From contig DETK01000005.1 of the NCBI GenBank assembly GCA_002361615.1, forward strand, positions 1 through 11,713: a DNA stretch of 11,713 nt. Direction: 5' to 3'. The notes beneath the pieces are model-generated. The model saw only the letters and a list, made by a program, of their open reading frames with translations. It was not told the DNA's origin and did no database searches. Positions 1-6,830 of the stretch are shown here, one piece after another. The stretch is from Bacteroidales bacterium UBA3290 (GTDB taxonomy: Bacteria; Bacteroidota; Bacteroidia; Bacteroidales; UBA932). How positions within the stretch are numbered: position 1 is the first letter of the stretch; each line of letters begins with the position of its first letter. The position numbers were made by a program, and so were the translations under genes.

Positions 1-240
1 TGGGCCGACGACTTCTCGCCGCTCGACCCGAATGGAACGTCTTTTGTGGACCACACCTACACCAAGGCTTACCTGCGGCACCTGTTCGTGGCCGGCGAGA
101 TGCTTGCCGCCCAGATCGCCAGCCAGCACAACCTGGCCTTCTACCTGCACCTGGTCGACCAGGCCCGCGCCCACATCGCCGCCGGCGACTTCGCCTCGTG
201 GAAGGAAGCCATGGTCCGCAAACTCGATGTCAAGCTCTGA
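1..240 (+). CDS. tgt: tRNA-guanine (queuine) transglycosylase, C-terminal fragment
   Basis: This is the last 79 residues of a gene that begins before the window; the frame is open from base 1 and stops with TGA at 238-240. Tgt swaps the guanine at the wobble position of GU(N)-anticodon tRNAs for a queuine precursor, in the cytoplasm. Recognition rests on the family C-terminal pattern: F-S-P-L-D at fragment residues 5-9, K-A-Y-L-R-H-L-F at 22-29, S-Q-H-N-L-A-F-Y-L at 41-49 and A-G-D-F near the end. His43 sits where the family's zinc-binding His is expected. The three Cys of the canonical C-x-C-x-x-C zinc site would align with Gly12, Ser14 and Asp17, so the zinc site looks lost (see findings). 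The stop lies 3 nt before the next start, which suggests cotranscription with the LptG-like gene. The catalytic Asp residues lie outside the window. Confidence 0.93.
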   Translation, partial: WADDFSPLDPNGTSFVDHTYTKAYLRHLFVAGEMLAAQIASQHNLAFYLHLVDQARAHIAAGDFASWKEAMVRKLDVKL

Positions 241-243
241 TCC

Positions 244-1338
244 ATGAATACCCCGCACGTCAAGATCCTCGACCGCTACATCATCAAGAAGTTCCTCGGG
301 ACTTTCGTGTTCACGATCCTGATCGCCGTGGCCATCGTGGTGATCTTCGACCTGAGCGAGAAGATCGACAAATTCGTGGGCAAGGTTCCGCTCAAGGAGA
401 TCGTCTTCGACTACTACGCCGGCTTCATCCCCTGGATCGTCAACAGCTTCAGCCCGCTGATCGTGTTCATATCGGCCATCTTCTTTACCTCGAAGCTGGC
501 GCAGAACAGCGAATTCGTGGCCATGCTCTCGAGCGGCATCAGTTTCCGCCGGCTGATGGCACCCTATATGTTCTCGGCCGGCGTGATCGCCCTGCTCTCG
601 CTGGTCCTGAGCCTCTATGTCATCCCCTCGGTCAACCAGAACCGGCTCGACTTCGAAGACAAGTATATCAAGAAACAGCAGATCGCGGCCGACAGCCAGC
701 GCAACATCCACTACCAGCTGTCGCCGGGTGAATTCGTCTATATCGAGCAGTTCAGCCGCTGGGCCAACACCGCCTACAAGTTCACCCTCGAGCACATCGA
801 GGACGGCAAGGTCGTATCGAAACTTTCGGCCGAATCGGCAGCCTGGGACTCCACGATGGGCGGCTGGAAACTGAAGAACTACTTTATCCGCGATTTCTAC
901 GGCGAATCGGAGGTCGTCCGCACGGGCAAGCAGATCGACACGGTCATCAACCTGACCATCGAAGATTTCTATCGGCGCAAGAACGCCGTCGAATCGCTGC
1001 CCGGCAAGGACCTCGACGAACTGATCGCCATCCAGAAGATGCGCGGCGACGACCTGGTCAAACGCGCGCTCATCGAGAAGAACAACCGCTACGCGATGCC
1101 CTTCTCGGCCTTTGTGCTGACGGTCATCGCCGTATCGCTTTCTTCGCGCAAGAAGCGCGGCGGACTGGGTCTGAACATCGGTATCGGCCTGGCGCTGAGC
1201 TTCCTCTACATCCTGTTCATGCGCTTCAGCCAGATGTTCGTCTTCAAGGGCGTCATGAGCCCCGTCCTGGCCATGTGGATGCCCAACATCATCTTTGCCT
1301 GCGTGGCCGCCGTCCTCTACAAGCTCGCTCCGAAATAG
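244..1338 (+). CDS. lptG: LptF/LptG-family lipopolysaccharide export permease (YjgP/YjgQ)
   Basis: A 364-residue inner-membrane protein of the YjgP/YjgQ family, close to the length of E. coli LptF and LptG. In the Lpt system two such permeases with the LptB ATPase extract LPS from the inner membrane and pass it to the periplasmic bridge. The sequence opens with the family-typical 'LDRYIIKKFLGTF' and the first membrane helix (about 15-36). Further helices lie at about 58-82 and 103-125. A soluble periplasmic region, expected to be the beta-jellyroll, spans roughly 130-275, and three C-terminal helices lie at about 282-300, 307-331 and 337-361. The ATG lies 3 nt after the tgt stop. Bacteroidota genomes usually have one or more permeases of this family, so whether it serves as LptG or LptF cannot be settled here; the symbol is provisional. 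Confidence 0.88.
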   Translation: MNTPHVKILDRYIIKKFLGTFVFTILIAVAIVVIFDLSEKIDKFVGKVPLKEIVFDYYAGFIPWIVNSFSPLIVFISAIFFTSKLAQNSEFVAMLSSGISFRRLMAPYMFSAGVIALLSLVLSLYVIPSVNQNRLDFEDKYIKKQQIAADSQRNIHYQLSPGEFVYIEQFSRWANTAYKFTLEHIEDGKVVSKLSAESAAWDSTMGGWKLKNYFIRDFYGESEVVRTGKQIDTVINLTIEDFYRRKNAVESLPGKDLDELIAIQKMRGDDLVKRALIEKNNRYAMPFSAFVLTVIAVSLSSRKKRGGLGLNIGIGLALSFLYILFMRFSQMFVFKGVMSPVLAMWMPNIIFACVAAVLYKLAPK

Positions 1339-1358
1339 TCATTTAAACAGCATAACCT

Positions 1359-2639
1359 ATGAATTCCCAATCGAATCTCAAAATCAGACTGATCGTGATG
1401 AACTTCCTGATCTTCGCGGTCTGGGGGGCGTACCTGTGCTCGCTGGGCATCTACCTCGGCCGCGTGGGCATGGGCGCCAAGATCGGTCAGTTCTTCGCGG
1501 TGCAGGGCATCATCTCGCTCTTCATGCCGACGCTCATGGGCATCGTGGCCGACCGCTGGGTCCCGGCTCAGAAACTGCTGGGCATCTGCCACCTGCTCTC
1601 CGCCCTGTTCATGGCCATCGCCGGATACGTGGGCATGAAGTATGGCGGCGAGGTCACCTTCGGCCAGATCTTCCCCTGGTACACTCTGGGCGTGGCCTTC
1701 TTCATGCCGACCATCGCACTGGGCAATTCCGTTTCCTACAATGCGCTGACGCGGGCCGGGATGGATACGGTGAAGGACTTCCCGCCAATCCGTGTTTTCG
1801 GAACCATCGGCTTCATCCTCTCGATGTGGATCGTCAACTTCACAGGATTCAAGAACGACCATAACCAGCTCTTCGTCTCGGCGGCCTGGGGCATCATCCT
1901 GGGCATCTATGCGTTCACCCTGCCGGACTGCCCGGTGAGCCGCGAGAAAAAATCCGCCTCGTTCGTGGATACTTTCGGCCTCCGTGCCTTCACCCTGTTC
2001 AAGGATTCGAAGATGTGCATCTTCTTCATCTTCTCCTTCCTGCTGGGCATGTGCCTCCAGGTGACCAACGGCTTCGCCACCCCGTATCTCGACGCCTTCG
2101 GCCAGTCGCCGGAATATGCAAACGCCTTCGCCGTGCGCAACAACGTGTTCCTGTCGTCGATCTCGCAGGTGTCCGAGACGCTCTGCATTCTGCTCATCCC
2201 CTTCTGCCTGAAGAAGTTCGGTATCAAGAAGGTGATGCTCATCTCGTTCTTCGCCTGGTTCCTGCGCTTCGCCTTCCTGGGTGCCGGCAGCCCCACGGGC
2301 TTCGGCCTGGTGCTGTTCATCCTCTCGATGATCGTCTATGGCGTAGCCTTTGACTTCTTCAACATCAGCGGCTCGCTCTTCGTGGACCAGAACACCGACG
2401 AAAGCATCCGCTCCAGCGCCCAGGGCGTCTTCATGATGATGACCAACGGCCTCGGCGCGTCGATCGGCTCACTCTGCGCACAGGCCGTGGTCAACCGCTT
2501 CACCGCCGGCCGCACCGAATTCACCGACCTGATGGCCGGCTGGTCCTCCGCCTGGTACATCTTTGCCGGCTTCGCCCTGGTCCTGGCCCTCCTCTTCGCC
2601 ATCGTCTTCAAGTACAAGCACGAACCCGCAGCCAAATAA
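1359..2639 (+). CDS. nupG: NupG-type nucleoside:H+ symporter (MFS)
   Basis: A 426-residue, very hydrophobic protein with about 12 membrane helices, matching the nucleoside:H+ symporter family along its whole length (E. coli NupG is 418 residues). It imports purine and pyrimidine nucleosides with protons across the inner membrane. Diagnostic stretches are 'GIVADRW' (61-67), 'DFPPIRVFGTIGF' (140-152), 'SQVSETL' (269-275), 'SMIVYGVAFDFFNISGS' (323-339) and 'SSAQGVFMMMTNG' (352-364). From memory, E. coli NupG uses Arg136, Glu264 and Asp323 for transport; at a constant offset of 9 these are Arg145, Glu273 and Asp332 here, so the protein should be active. The start is 20 nt after the previous stop, so it probably ends the tgt-lptG-nupG transcript. 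It is convergent with the island downstream. Confidence 0.95.
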   Translation: MNSQSNLKIRLIVMNFLIFAVWGAYLCSLGIYLGRVGMGAKIGQFFAVQGIISLFMPTLMGIVADRWVPAQKLLGICHLLSALFMAIAGYVGMKYGGEVTFGQIFPWYTLGVAFFMPTIALGNSVSYNALTRAGMDTVKDFPPIRVFGTIGFILSMWIVNFTGFKNDHNQLFVSAAWGIILGIYAFTLPDCPVSREKKSASFVDTFGLRAFTLFKDSKMCIFFIFSFLLGMCLQVTNGFATPYLDAFGQSPEYANAFAVRNNVFLSSISQVSETLCILLIPFCLKKFGIKKVMLISFFAWFLRFAFLGAGSPTGFGLVLFILSMIVYGVAFDFFNISGSLFVDQNTDESIRSSAQGVFMMMTNGLGASIGSLCAQAVVNRFTAGRTEFTDLMAGWSSAWYIFAGFALVLALLFAIVFKYKHEPAAK

Positions 2640-2688
2640 GGATCAACTGCCGGCTGGAGCCTAAATCACAGATCGTCAACCGCTAACG

Positions 2689-2760
2689 CAATCTTGCCCA
2701 CCTGTCGGACAGGTGGGCAAGATTGCAAATAGTGCTGCTGTTGAGGTGGTTAGCCTCCAG
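2689..2760. repeat. Palindrome-containing 72-nt repeat, copy 1
   Basis: Positions 2689-2725 form a perfect inverted repeat: an 18-nt arm CAATCTTGCCCACCTGTC, one central G, and its exact complement. A 7-nt tail CAAATAG and a second short hairpin (2743-2757) follow. The same 72 nt recur at 10687-10758 in the same orientation: the first 44 nt are identical and 21 of the remaining 28 match. This copy lies between the convergent nupG and small lipoprotein genes. It could stop transcription from both sides, but neither strand has a T-run right after the stem. Around it, CTGGAGCCTAA (2654-2664) and TTAGCCTCCAG (2750-2760) are inverted with one mismatch and share exactly the same centre (2707), which makes a 107-nt symmetric element. 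Confidence 0.9.
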
Positions 2761-2815
2761 CGTCGTTTTGTCGCTTAATCCGGGCTTCATCGCTCTATAA
2801 ACCAATAACGCAATA

Positions 2816-3232
2816 TCAGTCACCGGCAAAAGAAACGATTCTTCTCAATTCTATGCCGTTTTCTTTACCAAGCAGTGTCAACTCATTTAGGATTTCTATC
2901 GGGAACCCCCCGTCTTTGTCATTACCGATAATCAGTATCCCCTCTTCAACACGGTAAGGCATTGCAATATACAAAAGACTAAAATTATCCTTCCTGGCAT
3001 TCAGAACGCCAGGGGTAAGAAAATAATACCCTCTCCCATCGGCGTTGTACCAATCCGCATGCGCATCCTCTCTAAATGAGTAATACCCTTGGATTTCGTT
3101 TCCTTGCACCAATGCCCATTGATTTCCTGTAAGCATACTGCGAATTTTAACATCATCCGTACTATGGACGGGATTGCATGCGTATAAAAGAATCCCCAAA
3201 AGGAGAAACAATGATATTAATCTGGCTCTCAT
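2816..3232 (-). CDS. Small lipoprotein of unknown function, last gene of the TBDR operon
   Basis: A 138-residue protein whose chosen start (ATG at 3232-3230) gives a clean lipoprotein signal: M-R-A-R, a hydrophobic stretch, then L-L-Y-A-C with the lipidated Cys at about residue 19. The open frame extends further upstream, but that would run into the TBDR coding region and lose the signal peptide. The start is 2 nt after the TBDR stop, so translation is probably coupled. The mature part has 'LTGNQWALVQGNEIQGYYSF' and then short alternating hydrophobic stretches. This is loosely reminiscent of lipocalin-like beta-barrel domains of Bacteroidota lipoproteins, but I do not recognise the family. 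Expected location is an envelope membrane leaflet, possibly facing the cell surface with its receptor neighbour. Its role is unknown. Confidence 0.75.
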   Translation of the reverse strand: MRARLISLFLLLGILLYACNPVHSTDDVKIRSMLTGNQWALVQGNEIQGYYSFREDAHADWYNADGRGYYFLTPGVLNARKDNFSLLYIAMPYRVEEGILIIGNDKDGGFPIEILNELTLLGKENGIELRRIVSFAGD

Positions 3233-3234
3233 GA

Positions 3235-5304
3235 CTAAAAACTGATTTGATAACTTATATTCGGTATAATCGGAATAAGAGAGACATAATTCCATTCATG
3301 TGCTTCAGAATCATAACGAAGCATAAAGGGATTATGACGATTCAAGAGATTGTATACGCCAATACCTATATCCTGACGTGCGTTTCTGCCTTTTATGCCT
3401 ACACGCAAAGCAACATCCCAACGAATATATGCAGGCAGTTCATAATTGTGCAAGCTAGAAATATATGGAAGTTTTTCCAGTTCCTTATAAATAGGAATAA
3501 ACCCTGGCAGAAAGCCATCTTGCAGTGTATCCCAACTACCGCTTTGATAGGTAAAAAAAGACGAAATGCCCAGCTGTTTGTTTTTACCCTTCACAATCAT
3601 CCCATCCAACGATAGATTTGCTATATGCCGCCTATCATATCTTGCGGGAAAGCGTCTACCTCGATTAAGGTCAGCAAAAAAGCGGTCTGTCTTTGACCAA
3701 GTATAAGATGCCCGCCAAGAAAGGTTCTCATCCACTCTTTCATACATTAACTCCGCTCCGTATGATACACCCTCCCCAATGCTGATGTTTTCGTGCCAAC
3801 CAGATAGGGCCGAACTAAAAAAACTTGTAGCATCTCCATAGTAAACCAGACCGGCCATTTGTTTGAAGAAGCCACCGCTACGGAACCTGTTCTTATTAAA
3901 AACACCATAAAGTCCACCATATACTTGAACAACCCGTTCTGGCGGATTCGTGGTATCTGAGGGAATCAACATATCGAGCGACCACCCCAGCGGTATTCCC
4001 TCCAACGTATGATAGTATTGTGTCAAGTAATCCACGGTCGTTTCTATTCCCAGCTTTTTCGTCAAATTGATTCGTGCCATCAAGCTCATTTCCGGATGGC
4101 ACATCCAGCCTGTTTGCCTATTATTAAGCAACCCGTAACCATATAGATTCCCACGTAGAGCCATCTTGAACAAAAATTTATCCAAGGACCCGTACTCCAA
4201 CTGCCCATGAAGCGATACTATCATCGTATAGACATTATTCCCCCGAACATCCTCAAACACCTGAGAAGAACCCGGATTAAAGCTTGCTCCCCTTATCTTG
4301 TAACCAAACTGTGTGGACCAATTATCCCAACGCTTTTCCGCCGTGCTCAAAAAGGTTAATTCGTCAAGCGTACTGCGGACCATAAAATAAATGTTGCTTC
4401 CATTCAGTGATGTCTCCTGGCTTTGCACGCCGGAATGTCCATTGAAAGAGAACGACGAATAAACACGATCAAAAACCGAAGTTGAGGAACAATCCCAGCT
4501 GAGATTAGCTATTACATTACCCCAACCTAACGAATCATCTGAAAGGTCGTTCAGCCGAAAAGCGTACCGATCCAAATTCCCGAACAAAGAGAATGAAAAC
4601 TTGTTGTGAGAATCCTTTTGATAGGAAATCTTGGAAAAAAAATCTCCGACCATAAGGCCAAAGTCCCGCAGCGTATTTTGATATCGATTGAATATACCTC
4701 TCAAGGCTTTGTATTCCACGCCAATGGGGGATATACGCACTGACCCCAGGTAAGATACCTTATCTTTCACTATCGGCCCACTCACATGTGCCGATAGCAG
4801 AAATGGAGTCAGCGACACACCCGCTTGTGTCATGCAATAATCACCGTCTCTTGTCATAAGTCTGAGGTGGGATGCCGTCAAATTACCTTCTTCAGAATCA
4901 AAGCCTCCTGTATGAAAATCTGCTGTTTTTATTATTTCTTCAGGATATGCGGTCGTGAAGCCCAATAAGTGGCTGACGCCATATAAAGAGACACCGTCTA
5001 TTGTCACAAGATTGGCTCCGTGGCTGCCACCGCGCACGTAATAGGCAGAACCTCCCTCGCCACCAGTAGAAACACCCGGAAGCGTCTGTATGTACTTGAC
5101 CGCATCACCCATTCCCAAAGGGCTCACCAAATGTTGCACGCTCAATGGATCCAACCTGTACCTTTCAGCACTGAATTGTCGCACCGGCGCTGCCACTTTC
5201 ACAACCTCCGGAAGAGTATCTTGTATGGACACGGTGGTATTCTGGGCAAATACCGCCATCGAACCAACGAGAGAAGTAAGAAATAAAAGCAGGCGTCTTT
5301 TCAT
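3235..5304 (-). CDS. TonB-dependent outer-membrane receptor, DUF4249-associated type
   Basis: A 689-residue outer-membrane channel. A signal peptide (residues 1-21, ending V-F-A-Q) leads directly into a short linker and the plug domain (about 50-155), with 'GGEGGSAYYVRGG' at 81-93, 'NLVTIDGVSLYGVSHLLGF' at 98-115 and 'TGGFDSEEG' at 132-140. The rest should form the 22-strand barrel. The C-terminus carries the typical 'GVYNLLNRHNPF' and 'SLIPIIPNISYQISF' ending in Phe, the usual outer-membrane assembly signal. There is no N-terminal carboxypeptidase-regulatory-like domain and no SusD gene nearby. Such receptors import bulky substrates using TonB-ExbBD energy; this group commonly sits beside DUF4249 lipoproteins. 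I chose ATG 5304-5302 because it gives the signal peptide and lies 8 nt after the DUF4249 stop; the longer frame would start inside that gene. The substrate cannot be deduced. Confidence 0.93.
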   Translation of the reverse strand: MKRRLLLFLTSLVGSMAVFAQNTTVSIQDTLPEVVKVAAPVRQFSAERYRLDPLSVQHLVSPLGMGDAVKYIQTLPGVSTGGEGGSAYYVRGGSHGANLVTIDGVSLYGVSHLLGFTTAYPEEIIKTADFHTGGFDSEEGNLTASHLRLMTRDGDYCMTQAGVSLTPFLLSAHVSGPIVKDKVSYLGSVRISPIGVEYKALRGIFNRYQNTLRDFGLMVGDFFSKISYQKDSHNKFSFSLFGNLDRYAFRLNDLSDDSLGWGNVIANLSWDCSSTSVFDRVYSSFSFNGHSGVQSQETSLNGSNIYFMVRSTLDELTFLSTAEKRWDNWSTQFGYKIRGASFNPGSSQVFEDVRGNNVYTMIVSLHGQLEYGSLDKFLFKMALRGNLYGYGLLNNRQTGWMCHPEMSLMARINLTKKLGIETTVDYLTQYYHTLEGIPLGWSLDMLIPSDTTNPPERVVQVYGGLYGVFNKNRFRSGGFFKQMAGLVYYGDATSFFSSALSGWHENISIGEGVSYGAELMYERVDENLSWRASYTWSKTDRFFADLNRGRRFPARYDRRHIANLSLDGMIVKGKNKQLGISSFFTYQSGSWDTLQDGFLPGFIPIYKELEKLPYISSLHNYELPAYIRWDVALRVGIKGRNARQDIGIGVYNLLNRHNPFMLRYDSEAHEWNYVSLIPIIPNISYQISF

Positions 5305-5312
5305 GACAAAAA

Positions 5313-6764
5313 CTACAGCTGAGGAAGCTCTGACGGATAGGCAGGATAGGTTGTATAAGAAGAATTGTAATAATAAGTCTTGACTTTTGAGAAAAAAGCT
5401 TCGTTCGTTACATTGAGCCATGCAGGCAGAGGGAACGAGTCTGGAACACTATTCTTCTTCAGTCCGCAATCGTGGCGAAGAACACTCATTGCACCGAAGA
5501 TCCCCCAACCTCCTTCGACATTGCTATAGTTGTTCAATCCCATATACAACGTCCCAAGCAAATCTGTATTTTTTGTGGACCGCATCCTGATGACCGATTG
5601 TATATATTGGTCATATTCTGGTGAAACGGCACAAAAGAAAAGACTCGGACGGTCACCTTGAACAAGGATTCCCTCATCACGAAAATCATCAGCATATTCG
5701 AAATCTCCAACGATCTTGAAATACTGCTCCGCCTTGTTCAACTCATACAATTCCATCGTTTCAGCACTGGTTGCAACAGATATTTCATCTTGTACACACA
5801 TACTAAACACATCCTGCAATCCGTTGTCATAGTGTGCGGGTGTCGCGATTCTCAGGTACTGGTCAAATAAGGGAATACCTGAATATGGCTTCTTTATGGC
5901 ATAATGATACAGATCTCCATTACCAGAAGACTCCAAAAACAATAATGCGTCCTCAATATAAGGGATGCTGACTGAAATTGCCAGGGGAGATTCCGGTTCA
6001 ATCATGGCAGCAGCCAGAGATCCGGCATAATCGTCGGCCCCCGCGTAAATACCTGCCTGCGGGAAACTCCTGTCGACATAACGATGATTCGTCCCCAATC
6101 GTTTAATAGGCCTCATCTTCCCCAAAGTATCTGACATTATGCCCATAACATAGACGCTAATAGGGGTGGTTGATTCAATCCTATAAAGCATTCCAGGCAT
6201 TTCATGGTGCATCGTCGTCCCTCCCGACGATACTATTTGCTTCAATGCTTGATTGACTTCTGCATAACGTGTCTCCCCCATCCACAGCGGTATCACGTTG
6301 TGAACCCTATGGTCTTTCTCCTGCAATTGAGACTGGTCCGAAAACCATCTTTCTGGGGCAAAATAGTTTGAGTAAACAGCAAAGTCCTCAGGAAAAGTTG
6401 TTGAAGCAACCAATGGCTCCCTTCCTGGAATCGAGATATGAAGTTTATAGCTCTCTCCAGGAACAGGACGAAAACACGCCACCCATCGACCTTGTCCCGC
6501 AGGAGTAAAAGTAATACGCTGCATGTCATTCCAGATAATAACGACCTCAGAAGCCTCATCAAATGATTCAAATGACCCAGACTCCATTGACGAAGAATAC
6601 CATAGACAAACTTCCTGAAGTGTATCGTTTGTCAGGATGCATTTCAATACTATTTCTTTTTCTGACAGAACCTCCACCCTGACGGGTTGTATGCAACCCA
6701 ACACCGTCATTAACACGACGACGCAAACAAGCAGTCTCTTGGCAGCTGTTTGGAAGACAGGCAT
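5313..6764 (-). CDS. DUF4249-family lipoprotein, TBDR partner
   Basis: A 483-residue lipoprotein: the signal peptide ends in V-L-G-C with the lipidated Cys at residue 24. The N-terminal part follows the DUF4249 pattern seen in many Bacteroidota: 'EKEIVLKCILTNDTLQEVCLWYSSS', then a beta-rich domain with 'GQGRWVACFRPVPGESYKLHISIPGREPLVASTTFPEDF' style strands. A long, mostly beta central and C-terminal region covers the remainder. Members are usually encoded next to a TonB-dependent receptor and are thought to sit at the outer membrane as a substrate-binding or lid partner, much as SusD does for SusC; the biochemical role is not established. Here the receptor gene follows after only 8 nt, supporting a two-component complex. 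The A-rich leader just before ATG is typical of Bacteroidota initiation regions, which rarely use a strong Shine-Dalgarno. Confidence 0.85.
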   Translation of the reverse strand: MPVFQTAAKRLLVCVVVLMTVLGCIQPVRVEVLSEKEIVLKCILTNDTLQEVCLWYSSSMESGSFESFDEASEVVIIWNDMQRITFTPAGQGRWVACFRPVPGESYKLHISIPGREPLVASTTFPEDFAVYSNYFAPERWFSDQSQLQEKDHRVHNVIPLWMGETRYAEVNQALKQIVSSGGTTMHHEMPGMLYRIESTTPISVYVMGIMSDTLGKMRPIKRLGTNHRYVDRSFPQAGIYAGADDYAGSLAAAMIEPESPLAISVSIPYIEDALLFLESSGNGDLYHYAIKKPYSGIPLFDQYLRIATPAHYDNGLQDVFSMCVQDEISVATSAETMELYELNKAEQYFKIVGDFEYADDFRDEGILVQGDRPSLFFCAVSPEYDQYIQSVIRMRSTKNTDLLGTLYMGLNNYSNVEGGWGIFGAMSVLRHDCGLKKNSVPDSFPLPAWLNVTNEAFFSKVKTYYYNSSYTTYPAYPSELPQL

Positions 6765-6830
6765 TTTCTTTTTTTAGTTAGATGCAGTTACGCGATAAAA
6801 TGTTGAGTAACGTGGTTCATATTTCTACGA

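Noticed and set aside
1317..1862. Long minus-strand open frame opposite the lptG end and nupG start
   Set aside because: Charged, His/Asp-rich translation typical of the antisense of a GC-rich membrane-protein gene; the nupG frame is unambiguous.
2684..2814. TAACGCAAT occurring twice (2684-2692 and 2806-2814)
   Set aside because: Nine bases is short enough for chance, and neither copy aligns with an element boundary.
5305..5421. Upstream extension of the TBDR reading frame (39 extra residues)
   Set aside because: The extension lies inside the DUF4249 gene and buries the signal peptide; the ATG at 5304 gives a standard signal peptide and normal operon spacing.
6765..6830. Internal promoter or terminator in the 66-nt gap before the DUF4249 gene
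   Set aside because: Only a 5-bp stem with a large loop and no TAnnTTTG box could be found; the gap is more likely untranslated operon sequence.
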